DNA of 11,987 nucleotides from JBCCFX01 sp039029515 (lineage in GTDB: Bacteria > Planctomycetota > Phycisphaerae > Phycisphaerales > SM1A02): NCBI GenBank assembly GCA_039029515.1, contig JBCCFX010000130.1, positions 1 to 11,987 of the forward strand, in the 5' to 3' direction. Positions 6,466-11,987 of this stretch are shown piece after piece. Position 1 is the stretch's first letter, and each line of letters opens with the position of its first letter. Made by a program: the position numbers and the translations under genes. Below the pieces are notes generated by a model. The model was not told where the DNA came from. It saw only the letters and a list, made by a program, of their open reading frames with translations, and made no database searches.

Positions 6466-7558
6466 ACAAGCAATGCGACGAGCCCGCATGATGTTCGTCG
6501 GTCTGACCGGCGTCGCCTGTGCGATCATCACCGCGTGTGAAACGTCCGTGCAAGGTGATGAGCAATGGAGCTCGCGCGAATTCGTCCCCGCCGAACCGCT
6601 GGCGACCGTCGAACCGACGCTCGCACCAGCGCCGACGGCATCGCCCGCGCCGGCCATGACGCTGGACCAGATGAAGAGCAGTGCGCTCGATGTGCTCTAC
6701 CAGGCCGCGGACTCAGGCAACCCCCTGATGCTGGCCAACGCCATCGAAGCCATGAAGGCCTATCCCGACGGCATCCGACCGATTGTCCGGCGTGGTCTTG
6801 TGGCCGAGAATCGCGGCGTTCGATTTGTGTCCGCGATGGTCGTGGGTGAGCTTCAACTCAAAGACATGCAGCCGCTCGTCGAGCCGTTGATGCTCGACGA
6901 ATCGGATTCCGTCCGAGCCGCCGCGATGTACGCCAAGCAGCAGTTTGGCGCGAACGTCGATCTCTCGCCGCTCGCGACGATGCTTCGAAGCGAGTCGGCC
7001 GAGGTGAAGGGCAACGCGGCGTTCGTCCTTGGCGAACTCGGTGAACCGTCCGCCATTCCCATGCTTCGCCAGTCGATGGGGCGGGGACTTGCGCGCGAGT
7101 CCACGACGCGGGCACGGATCGTCGATCTTCAGATCGCCGAGGCGCTGGTCAAGCTCGGTGCGGATCAGCACCTGGATGGGATTCGTTCCGCCCTGTTCTC
7201 GCCGGCCGAGCAGGCCGAGCTGATCCTGCTCGCGTGCCAGATCTGTGGTGATCTTGAGGTCCGCGGCGCGGTTGCCGATCTTCACAATCTGGCCAACCGG
7301 ACCGGCGACCGTGAGCTGCCGCCGGAGGTCCGGCTCGCCGCAGCGCTGGCACTGGCACGCATCGATGCGTCATCGGCACCGATCAATGTCCCGCTGGGCT
7401 ATGCCACGGACGACCGGCCTGATCTGCGGGCCCAGGCCGCGGTGGCACTTGGGGCAACTGGCAGCCGGCAGACGTTGCCGGCGCTGCGGACCCTGATGAG
7501 CGACTCCAGTGAAGCGGTGCGGGTATCCGCAGCCGGGGGAATTCTTCAGATCCGATAA
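6437..7558 (+). CDS. HEAT-repeat lipoprotein
   Basis: 373 residues. A basic N-terminus (MNRMNRRKREQAMRRAR), a hydrophobic stretch and the lipobox I-T-A-C (lipidated Cys34, followed by E-T-S) predict an exported lipoprotein; the +2 residue is Glu, not Asp. A Pro/Ala/Thr-rich linker covers about 51-74. From about 75 to the end the protein is alpha-helical with HEAT/PBS-lyase-type repeats, for example VRFVSAMVVGELQ, VRAAAMYAKQQFG, VKGNAAFVLGELGEPSAIPML, LRAQAAVALGATGSRQTLPAL and VRVSAAGGIL, so a protein-binding scaffold outside the cytoplasm is likely. No catalytic motif is seen. ATG 6437 has GGAG/GAAG (6422-6430) upstream; ATG 6473 is a possible alternative that still keeps the signal sequence. 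It overlaps the end of lnt by 29 bp. I do not recognise a named orthologue. Confidence 0.85.
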   Translation: MNRMNRRKREQAMRRARMMFVGLTGVACAIITACETSVQGDEQWSSREFVPAEPLATVEPTLAPAPTASPAPAMTLDQMKSSALDVLYQAADSGNPLMLANAIEAMKAYPDGIRPIVRRGLVAENRGVRFVSAMVVGELQLKDMQPLVEPLMLDESDSVRAAAMYAKQQFGANVDLSPLATMLRSESAEVKGNAAFVLGELGEPSAIPMLRQSMGRGLARESTTRARIVDLQIAEALVKLGADQHLDGIRSALFSPAEQAELILLACQICGDLEVRGAVADLHNLANRTGDRELPPEVRLAAALALARIDASSAPINVPLGYATDDRPDLRAQAAVALGATGSRQTLPALRTLMSDSSEAVRVSAAGGILQIR

Positions 7559-7590
7559 GTTCCAAGCCTGCTCGGGAACCGCGGGAATGA

Positions 7591-7619
7591 TTGACACGAA
7601 CCCCATCGCAGGGTACAAC
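7591..7619 (+). promoter_or_regulatory. Sigma70-like promoter TTGACA-17-TACAAC
   Basis: A perfect -35 TTGACA (7591-7596) is followed after exactly 17 bp by TACAAC (7614-7619, four of six matches). It lies in the gap after the HEAT lipoprotein and would start a transcript near 7626, giving a leader of about 100 nt for the coiled-coil gene. This is the best promoter match in the window. Confidence 0.55.
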
Positions 7620-7632
7620 CAAATGACGCCGC

Positions 7633-7678
7633 GCGGTCTCTCCAGACTTATGATGGCGTCTCAGTCGCGACAGACCGC
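7633..7678 (+). promoter_or_regulatory. Foldable 5' leader of the coiled-coil gene
   Basis: GCGGTCT (7633-7639) pairs perfectly with AGACCGC (7672-7678). Inside it AGAC (7644-7647) can pair with GTCT (7658-7661). The same four segments can instead form two local hairpins (GTCT 7636-7639 with AGAC 7644-7647; GTCT 7658-7661 with AGAC 7672-7675). The region lies between the predicted transcription start and the GAGGA ribosome site at 7714. Pairing is seen; a regulatory role is inference. Confidence 0.35.
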
Positions 7679-7726
7679 ATTCTGCACGCCCGACCGGTTT
7701 CGGACACTCACACGAGGACTTGTATC

Positions 7727-8614
7727 GTGCACGTTCTGACCAAGATTTTTATCGTTCTCGTCTCGCTTCTTGCCGTCTTCCTGGTGCCGCTCGTGGTGGT
7801 CTATGCCCACAACGAGAACAGCTTCAAGGCCCAGTACTCTGAAGCGATGCTTGAAGCCGTTGCGGCCAAGTCCACGCTTCAGGGCGAAAGCATCCGTCAC
7901 GCGACGGAAATCGCCCAGAAGGAAAAGGTCATTGCCCTTCAGGAAGACCGCGTCGCGGACCTCGAGATCGAACTCGGTCGCACGACGGCTGATGTCGGTC
8001 GCCTCGAGAAGGACCTCACGCAGTCCGAGAGCTTCAAAGCTGACATCAACAGCAAGCTCGCCACGATTTCCTCTGCTCTCGAAGCAGGTCAGGACGTCGT
8101 CAAGAGTCTGCTCGACGAGAACGGCAACCTCCGCGTTGCGAACCTCTCATCCGAGCGTCAGAAGGTTGAACTCGATGAAGCCCTCCGCGAAGCCCTGCTT
8201 TCACTGCAGGAAGCGAAGGAAGCACGTCGCGCTCTCGAAGAAGAAGTGCAGCGTATGACGCGGTCGCAGAGCAACACGCTCGACCAGCTCGCCCAGTACC
8301 GCAGCACGTTCGGCGCTCTGCCGTCCGTGAACACCGGCACCCTCGGCGATGGTGGCGTCACGCCGACCATCGACCTTCAGGCCACCATCGTGAGCTTCGA
8401 GAACCGTGCTGACGGTCAGACCTTCGTCGAGATCGACGCGGGCTCCCGTGATGGTGTGGAAATGGACTGGGTCATGACGCTGAGCGAGAACGGCTCGTTC
8501 GTCGCCAAGATCCGCATCATCGACGTCGACATCAACCGTTCCGTTGGTGTTGTCACGCTCACCGGCGACGGTCAGATCCGTATGGGTCAGCGCGCCACGG
8601 CATACAGCCGCTAA
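7727..8614 (+). CDS. Membrane-anchored coiled-coil protein with MreC-like architecture
   Basis: 295 residues, not a family I can name. Residues 5-27 form one N-terminal membrane segment (KIFIVLVSLLAVFLVPLVVV). Residues about 36-192 are a long Glu/Lys/Leu-rich coiled coil, followed by a Gly/Thr/Pro linker (about 198-214) and a beta-rich domain at 215-295 containing FVEIDAGSRDGVEMDWVM and VAKIRIIDVDINRSVGVVTL. Anchor, coiled coil and a beta domain with 'GSRDGV' are the plan of MreC, yet a separate MreC is encoded downstream of mreB, so this is a second, shorter MreC-like protein or analogue. The GTG start is supported by GAGGA (7714-7718), 8 nt upstream. A strong promoter and codons biased to CGT/CGC, AAG and CTC suggest high expression. 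It is followed 25 nt later by a small membrane protein gene, probably co-transcribed. Confidence 0.85.
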   Translation: MHVLTKIFIVLVSLLAVFLVPLVVVYAHNENSFKAQYSEAMLEAVAAKSTLQGESIRHATEIAQKEKVIALQEDRVADLEIELGRTTADVGRLEKDLTQSESFKADINSKLATISSALEAGQDVVKSLLDENGNLRVANLSSERQKVELDEALREALLSLQEAKEARRALEEEVQRMTRSQSNTLDQLAQYRSTFGALPSVNTGTLGDGGVTPTIDLQATIVSFENRADGQTFVEIDAGSRDGVEMDWVMTLSENGSFVAKIRIIDVDINRSVGVVTLTGDGQIRMGQRATAYSR

Positions 8615-8639
8615 TTCACACGACGCAGGAGGCACACGA

Positions 8640-8822
8640 ATGAGCCAGTTCAATGCTCCAGCGCCGCGGCGAGCCAGCGGCCAGATCGACGTCTATACCG
8701 CCTTGCTCGGTATCGCCGCGCTCGTCCTTGCGGTCGGGTGCTATCTGATGGCGTCGAAGAACATGACCCACTCCGGCGAAGGCAGCCAGTCCGGAAGCAT
8801 GTTCAAACTTGTCGAGAAGTAA
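8640..8822 (+). CDS. Small single-span membrane protein (60 aa)
   Basis: 60 residues with a perfect AGGAGG ribosome site (8627-8632) 7 nt before ATG, which makes translation very likely despite the short length. The N-terminus is polar and basic (MSQFNAPAPRRASGQ). One membrane segment follows at about 18-37 (VYTALLGIAALVLAVGCYLM), then a short Ser/Gly-rich tail ending FKLVEK. The positive side before the segment suggests N-in, C-out topology. The start of the segment, IDVYTALLGIA, resembles small planctomycete membrane proteins as I remember them; I cannot confirm this here. It begins 25 nt after the coiled-coil gene and is followed by a terminator-like hairpin, so the two form a likely two-gene unit. 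Function unknown; a partner or assembly factor of the coiled-coil protein is a guess. Confidence 0.8.
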   Translation: MSQFNAPAPRRASGQIDVYTALLGIAALVLAVGCYLMASKNMTHSGEGSQSGSMFKLVEK

Positions 8823-8873
8823 TCCACACCGTTCGCGTCGCGGTTTGCTCCGAATCGCCGTTGCCGGTATCCC

Positions 8874-8887
8874 TTCTGAATTCTGAA
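8874..8887 (+). repeat. Tandem 7-mer TTCTGAA x2
   Basis: TTCTGAA is repeated perfectly back to back, and with its flanks (8873-8888) forms a near-palindrome centred on GAATTC. It lies in the gap before the terminator hairpin and mreB. It could be a protein-binding site or chance. Confidence 0.35.
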
Positions 8888-8901
8888 GTACCTGTCGGCT
8901 G

Positions 8902-8930
8902 ACGCCATCGATCTATGGGATCGATGGTGT
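8902..8930 (+). terminator. Terminator-like hairpin upstream of mreB
   Basis: A 9-bp perfect stem, CCATCGATC (8905-8913) with GATCGATGG (8919-8927), closes a 5-nt loop and extends to 12 bp with one G-U pair. It is followed by TTTCCT. It most likely ends the coiled-coil/small-protein transcript. Confidence 0.6.
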
Positions 8931-8937
8931 TTCCTCA

Positions 8938-8943
8938 TATGAT
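8938..8943 (+). promoter_or_regulatory. Candidate -10 (TATGAT) for mreB
   Basis: TATGAT matches the -10 consensus at five of six positions and lies just after the terminator-like hairpin and 66 nt before the mreB ATG. No good -35 is present, since the spacer region overlaps the hairpin. Tentative. Confidence 0.3.
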
Positions 8944-8951
8944 TCGGCCCC

Positions 8952-9000
8952 AGAGGAAGTCACTGCCGATGTGCCCCTTGTGCATCCTCTTGTGCAAGGG
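8952..9000 (+). promoter_or_regulatory. mreB leader: AGAGGA element and hairpin with UCCUCU loop
   Basis: A 10-bp stem (8975-8984 with 8991-9000; CCCTTG/CAAGGG base, two G-U pairs in the middle, C-G and A-U at the top) presents the 6-nt loop TCCTCT (8985-8990). That loop is the exact reverse complement of AGAGGA at 8952-8957. The hairpin ends 9 nt before ATG 9010. The arms also form an imperfect 12-nt direct repeat (8974-8985 and 8986-8997). It may control access to a ribosome site; the role is inferred. Confidence 0.4.
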
Positions 9001-9009
9001 CGAGTCGAC

Positions 9010-10086
9010 ATGGTCGTACAGACGGAGCGTGCCTCTTTGGCCTTTGAGAAACTTCTAGGCTGGTTCGCCGTGGACATGGGCATTGACCTGGGGACGTGCA
9101 ATACCCTCGTCTGTGTTCGTGGCGAGGGAATTGTGCTCAACGAACCGTCCGTCGTGGCGGTGAAGCGGGGCACCAACAAAGTCCTCAACAACGGCAATGC
9201 CGTCGGCTGGTCCGCGAAGGAGATGCTCGGCAAGACGCCGGGCTCGATCTCGGCGGTCCGTCCGCTGAAGGACGGCGTCATCAGCGACTTCGAGATTACC
9301 GAAGCGATGCTGAAGTACTTCATTGGCAAGGTCAATGGACGTACACGCATCTTCGGCCCTCGCGTCGTCATCGCCGTGCCGTCGGGAATCACCGAAGTTG
9401 AAAAGCGGGCCGTCCTTGAGTCCGCCGAACGCGCCGGCGCCCGACGAGTCTATCTCGTCGAGGAACCGATGGCGGCGGGCATTGGTGCCGGCTTGCCCAT
9501 CGTCGAGCCGACCGCATCGATGATCGTTGACATTGGTGGTGGTACGACCGAAGTCGCCATCATGTCGCTCGCCGACATTGCCACGTGCGAATCCGTTCGC
9601 GTCGCGGGCGATGACATGGACGAGGCGATCATCAACTACATGAAGAAGAACTACAACATGACCATCGGCGAGCAGACCGCCGAACGCATCAAGATCGAGA
9701 TCGGCTCCGCCGCTCCGGTGGGCGAGAACCTTTCGATGGAAGTGCGTGGTCGTGACAACATCTCAGGCCTGCCGCGCAAGACCGTGGTGACCAGCGAAGA
9801 GATTCGTGAAGCACTGCAGGAACCGTGTGCCGCCATCATTGAGACCGTGACCCGGACGCTTGAACGTGCTGAGCCGGAACTCGCGGCTGACCTCGTCGAC
9901 AACGGCGTGGTGCTCGCCGGCGGCGGTGCGCTGATTCGGGGGATGGATGTGATTCTGTCGCAGGCCACCGGACTCGACGTCCGCGTTGCTGACGAGCCGA
10001 TGACCTGCGTCGCGCGCGGGACGGCGATCTACCTGGAGAACCTCGAAGAGTGGAAGGCGACCATGGAATCGGAGGATGATCTCTGA
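9010..10086 (+). CDS. mreB: Rod shape-determining protein MreB
   Basis: Actin-like ATPase that polymerises on the inner face of the membrane and directs sidewall peptidoglycan synthesis. It has 358 residues (E. coli 347). Nucleotide-site motifs are intact: phosphate-1 DMGIDLGTCNT (22-32; Cys30 replaces the usual Ala), GEGIVLNEPSVVA (38-50), the central EEPMAAGIGAGLP (151-163), phosphate-2 DIGGGTTEVA (174-183), INYMKKNY (208-215) and adenosine motif LAGGGALIRGMD (302-313). The N-terminal TERASLAFEKLLGWFA could be the amphipathic membrane-binding helix. ATG 9010 is chosen because it gives a normal N-terminus. An in-frame GTG at 8971 would add 13 residues and has AGAGGA 13 nt upstream, so it remains possible. 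A terminator-like hairpin precedes the gene and mreC follows after 78 bp. Confidence 0.97.
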   Translation: MVVQTERASLAFEKLLGWFAVDMGIDLGTCNTLVCVRGEGIVLNEPSVVAVKRGTNKVLNNGNAVGWSAKEMLGKTPGSISAVRPLKDGVISDFEITEAMLKYFIGKVNGRTRIFGPRVVIAVPSGITEVEKRAVLESAERAGARRVYLVEEPMAAGIGAGLPIVEPTASMIVDIGGGTTEVAIMSLADIATCESVRVAGDDMDEAIINYMKKNYNMTIGEQTAERIKIEIGSAAPVGENLSMEVRGRDNISGLPRKTVVTSEEIREALQEPCAAIIETVTRTLERAEPELAADLVDNGVVLAGGGALIRGMDVILSQATGLDVRVADEPMTCVARGTAIYLENLEEWKATMESEDDL

Positions 10087-10125
10087 TCCGGACGGCTCCG
10101 CGCATCGTCGCGCTGACCCCTCCGG

Positions 10126-10153
10126 TTGGCCACCCCTTGATGCCGCGTACCAT
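10126..10153 (+). promoter_or_regulatory. Possible promoter TTGGCC-16-TACCAT for mreC
   Basis: TTGGCC (10126-10131) and TACCAT (10148-10153) each match the sigma70 boxes at four of six positions with a 16-bp spacer, in the 78-bp gap between mreB and mreC. The start would fall near 10160, only a few bases before GTG 10165. Confidence 0.35.
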
Positions 10154-10157
10154 CTGC

Positions 10158-10170
10158 GATCACAGTGATC
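10158..10170 (+). repeat. Perfect palindrome GATCAC-A-GTGATC at the mreC start
   Basis: Six-base arms separated by one A, overlapping the predicted transcription start and the GTG codon at 10165. The position suits a repressor operator, but it could be chance. Confidence 0.35.
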
Positions 10171-11097
10171 CACCCGCCTCCACGGTGCGCGCACACGGGC
10201 ATGTTTCGACGAGGACCACACCGATACGCCGCCTTCGCGGTGGCACTCATCATCACCAGCGTGGTTGCGCTGCTGCCGCCATCGTGGCTTCGTCCCTGGA
10301 CCAATGACCTTGAGCGACTCGTGACGTTCCCGCTGGCACCGTTCGGCCACGCGGGAAATAGTCTGGCCGGTTGGCTGCGCCCCGCGCCCGATCCGTACAG
10401 CGATCTCTCGCCCGCAGCACGCGACCGGCTCAATCAGGCAGAGGCCGAAAAAGAACGCTTCGCGCGTCTCTATCGTGAGCGTGAACGCAGAATCATCGAA
10501 CTCGAAGCCGACATCGCCGAGCTCGAGAGCATTCCGCTTCGTCAGATGCCCGCCGAGACGACACCGCTCCGCGCCAATGTCACGCGGCGCACGCCTGACA
10601 AACTGCACGGTGTCGTTCATCTCAATCGTGGCGAATCTGCCGGGGTCGAAACGAATACCGTCGCGGTCTATAGCGGTACGCACCTCGTTGGACGCATCAC
10701 CGAGGTCTCGCGATTGCAATCCGCGCTGCTGCCATTGACGAACACGTCGACGCCTGCCATCAACGCGCTCGTCTATCCTCGTGATCGGCCAGACATATCA
10801 CCGCGCGAAGCGCCGGTCATCCAGTTGATTCCAAACGGCGATGGGACGTTCAGCGCCGATGCGGATCGCGTTGATCAGCTGGCAACCGGGGACTTCGTCT
10901 ATCTCTACGACCATACGTGGCCGGACACAGCGCAACATCTCATGGTGGGCACGATCGATACGGTGCGTCCGAAGGATGATGCGCCGCTGCGCGATGCGGT
11001 GGTCGTTCGTCCTCGCTTCATGGTGCCAGACGTCGCGAACGTCACGCTGCTGATTGAACGACAAACGAATTCGGTTGCGATGGAGGATGGCGCATGA
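10165..11097 (+). CDS. mreC: Rod shape-determining protein MreC
   Basis: Bitopic membrane protein of the elongasome that links MreB/MreD to the wall synthases on the outer side of the membrane. 310 residues from GTG 10165, or 298 from ATG 10201. Counting from ATG 10201: a short basic N-terminus, a membrane segment (about 9-26), a coiled coil (about 74-112, RLNQAEAEKERFARLYRERE), then the MreC beta domains, with GVVHLNRGESAGVETNTVAV (137-156) and HLVGRITEVSRLQSALLPLTN (161-181). Sequence similarity is divergent but the domain order, length and position between mreB and mreD settle the call. The start is uncertain: GTG 10165 lies just after a candidate promoter and has no ribosome site, and ATG 10201 has none either. 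The stop overlaps the mreD start as ATGA. Confidence 0.92.
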   Translation: MIHPPPRCAHTGMFRRGPHRYAAFAVALIITSVVALLPPSWLRPWTNDLERLVTFPLAPFGHAGNSLAGWLRPAPDPYSDLSPAARDRLNQAEAEKERFARLYRERERRIIELEADIAELESIPLRQMPAETTPLRANVTRRTPDKLHGVVHLNRGESAGVETNTVAVYSGTHLVGRITEVSRLQSALLPLTNTSTPAINALVYPRDRPDISPREAPVIQLIPNGDGTFSADADRVDQLATGDFVYLYDHTWPDTAQHLMVGTIDTVRPKDDAPLRDAVVVRPRFMVPDVANVTLLIERQTNSVAMEDGA

Positions 11098-11666
11098 AAT
11101 GGTCGATCTTCGGCATCGCGCTGCTCATCGGATTGGTGCTCGAAACATCGATGCGCCAACTGCTCGCCTTTCATGGTGTGTCACCGAGTTTCACGGCCTG
11201 CCTCGTCGTCTTTGTGGCGTTGTTCGCAAGCCGAAGCTCCACGCTCTGGGCGTGTTGGCTCATTGGCGTCCTGATGGACATCGTCTCTGCGGTCGCCTGG
11301 GATGCGCACGGCACGTTCGTCCTCATCGGTCCACATGCCCTTGGCTACACGCTGGCGGGCTTCGCCGTCCTCCAGATTCGAGCCATGGTCTTTCGTCGAC
11401 GTGCGCTGACGGTCGGCGTGCTCACGCTGATGACAGTGCTGCTCGCAAGCCTGATGGCGATCTCCATCTTTGTCGTCCGGTCGTGGTACACCGAGCCCGG
11501 ACTGTCGGCGTACCTCGCTCATCGAACGGCCATGGGGGAACTCGGTCATCGCATGGGCATCGCGATGTACTCGGGGCTGATCGCATTGCCGCTCGGCTGG
11601 GTGCTGCAAGCCACGTTGCCGGTCTGGGGATTCGAAATGATGGGCCCTCGTCGCAGCCGTCGTTGA
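11094..11666 (+). CDS. mreD: Rod shape-determining protein MreD
   Basis: 190-residue integral membrane protein of the elongasome, partner of MreC. It has about five or six hydrophobic segments: IFGIALLIGLVL at the N-terminus, FTACLVVFVALFA, WACWLIGVLMDIVSAV (the family's G-x-x-x-D element in segment three), ALGYTLAGFAVLQI, ALTVGVLTLMTVLLASLMAI, and a last one near residues 155-175. The C-terminus is basic (GPRRSRR). Sequence conservation in this family is low; the call rests on membrane pattern, length (usual 160-190) and position after mreC. It overlaps the mreC stop by ATGA and has GGAGG (11082-11086) 7 nt upstream, so it is both coupled and well initiated. No paired terminator is visible in the 44 bp before the next gene. 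Confidence 0.9.
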   Translation: MKWSIFGIALLIGLVLETSMRQLLAFHGVSPSFTACLVVFVALFASRSSTLWACWLIGVLMDIVSAVAWDAHGTFVLIGPHALGYTLAGFAVLQIRAMVFRRRALTVGVLTLMTVLLASLMAISIFVVRSWYTEPGLSAYLAHRTAMGELGHRMGIAMYSGLIALPLGWVLQATLPVWGFEMMGPRRSRR

Positions 11667-11698
11667 GCCGTGAGTCGGCAGCGGACGCGTCGTCGAGA

Positions 11699-11704
11699 TA
11701 CAGT
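11699..11704 (+). promoter_or_regulatory. -10-like TACAGT giving a leaderless start
   Basis: TACAGT (five of six matches to TATAAT) ends 6 nt before the ATG at 11711, the spacing expected when transcription begins at the A of the start codon. No Shine-Dalgarno sequence is present and no clear -35 is seen. Confidence 0.4.
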
Positions 11705-11710
11705 GTTCCG

Positions 11711-11987
11711 ATGCACGATCTGATCATCTTTGACGATGGCCTCGGCCAACTCGGCCCGATGGCCGACCTCCGTGCCGCCTTCGAGATTCGTACCGGCATG
11801 TTCACGACGGCAGGTCGCATCGCGCAGACCTACCAGCGCGCCCGATTCTGCGGGTTCCGCGTGCCGGCGCATCTCGAAGCGTTGGTCCGCTCGCGAGCGA
11901 ATGCGCTCGTAAACGATCTTCCGGATATTGAGCCGTTGTTACTCATCAACGGTCGGTGGTCGATGCCGGACCCTGATCTGAATCTCA
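11711..11987 (+). CDS. GlmU-like sugar-1-phosphate nucleotidyltransferase (3' end cut by window)
   Basis: Only the first 92 residues are in the window. The opening MHDLIIFDDGLGQLGPMADLRAAFEIRTG has the pattern 'I-F-D-D ... L-x-P-x-x-x-x-R-x-x-F-E-x-R-x-G' that I associate with the N-terminal NTP-transferase domain of the alternative GlmU-like enzymes (found in Bacteroidetes and other phyla), which usually carry a C-terminal left-handed beta-helix acyltransferase. Such enzymes are assigned to UDP-GlcNAc or related sugar-nucleotide formation for wall or glycan synthesis, which suits a place after mreBCD. Nothing beyond the first part of the domain can be checked here, so substrate and full architecture are open. 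The start is ATG 11711, with a -10-like hexamer immediately upstream and no ribosome site. The reading frame is open to the window edge. Confidence 0.75.
   Translation, partial: MHDLIIFDDGLGQLGPMADLRAAFEIRTGMFTTAGRIAQTYQRARFCGFRVPAHLEALVRSRANALVNDLPDIEPLLLINGRWSMPDPDLNL

Noticed and set aside
7559..7579. GTTCC...GGAAC stem after the HEAT lipoprotein gene as a terminator
   Set aside because: Only 5 bp with an 11-nt loop and no T-tract.
7650..7739. Short upstream open frame (ATG 7650) overlapping the start of the MreC-like gene
   Set aside because: No ribosome site and no motif; kept only as a remote possibility for leader control.
9763..10719. 318-codon open frame on the - strand over mreB/mreC
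   Set aside because: Spans two real + strand genes and their gap; composition typical of a shadow frame.
1..11987. Mobile elements, CRISPR arrays, tRNA/rRNA genes, defence systems
   Set aside because: No transposase or integrase frame, no regularly spaced repeats, and no cloverleaf or rRNA sequence recognised on either strand.

Overview
The window is a GC-rich (about 60% by eye), gene-dense bacterial chromosome segment with every recognisable gene on the + strand. It carries twelve genes, of which the first (pgk) and last (a GlmU-like sugar nucleotidyltransferase) are cut by the window edges. The content is housekeeping and cell-envelope. There is no transposase, integrase, tRNA, rRNA, CRISPR array or prophage gene. 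Three things point to a Planctomycetota bacterium, possibly Phycisphaerae: a TlpA-like thioredoxin domain fused to a helical/TPR-like tail, a small single-span protein with a 'DVYTALLGIA'-type segment, and a divergent MreC and MreD after a canonical MreB. That placement is inference, not proof.

Layout. 1-1173: phosphoglycerate kinase. 1174-1357: intergenic leader with a possible promoter and mutually exclusive hairpins. 1358-2395: secreted TlpA-like thioredoxin/TPR protein, followed by a strong terminator-like hairpin (2426-2459). 2505-7558: a compact run of rpe, a histidine-phosphatase-fold protein with a degenerate active site, accD, lnt and a HEAT-repeat lipoprotein; accD/lnt and lnt/lipoprotein overlap. 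7559-7726: leader with the best sigma70-like promoter of the window and a foldable 5' UTR. 7727-8822: a membrane-anchored coiled-coil protein built like MreC, then a 60-residue single-span membrane protein with a perfect AGGAGG site. 8902-8930: second terminator-like hairpin. 9010-11666: mreB, mreC, mreD. 11711-end: a GlmU-like nucleotidyltransferase whose start codon sits where a leaderless transcript would begin.

How the genes fit together. The first half combines carbon metabolism (Pgk, Rpe), the first step of fatty-acid synthesis (AccD) and lipoprotein maturation (Lnt). Lnt overlaps the gene of a predicted lipoprotein that could be its substrate. The second half is shape and wall related: MreBCD guide sidewall synthesis, a GlmU-like enzyme could supply sugar nucleotide, and the MreC-like coiled-coil protein plus its small membrane partner directly precede mreB and may belong to the same machinery.

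Most worth a second look: the phosphatase-fold protein whose catalytic His is Cys (RCG instead of RHG) and which lacks a second catalytic Arg; the second MreC-shaped protein just upstream of mreB; a hairpin before mreB whose loop UCCUCU is the exact complement of the upstream AGAGGA; and several genes with a TANNNT hexamer only 6-11 nt before the start codon, suggesting leaderless or near-leaderless mRNAs.
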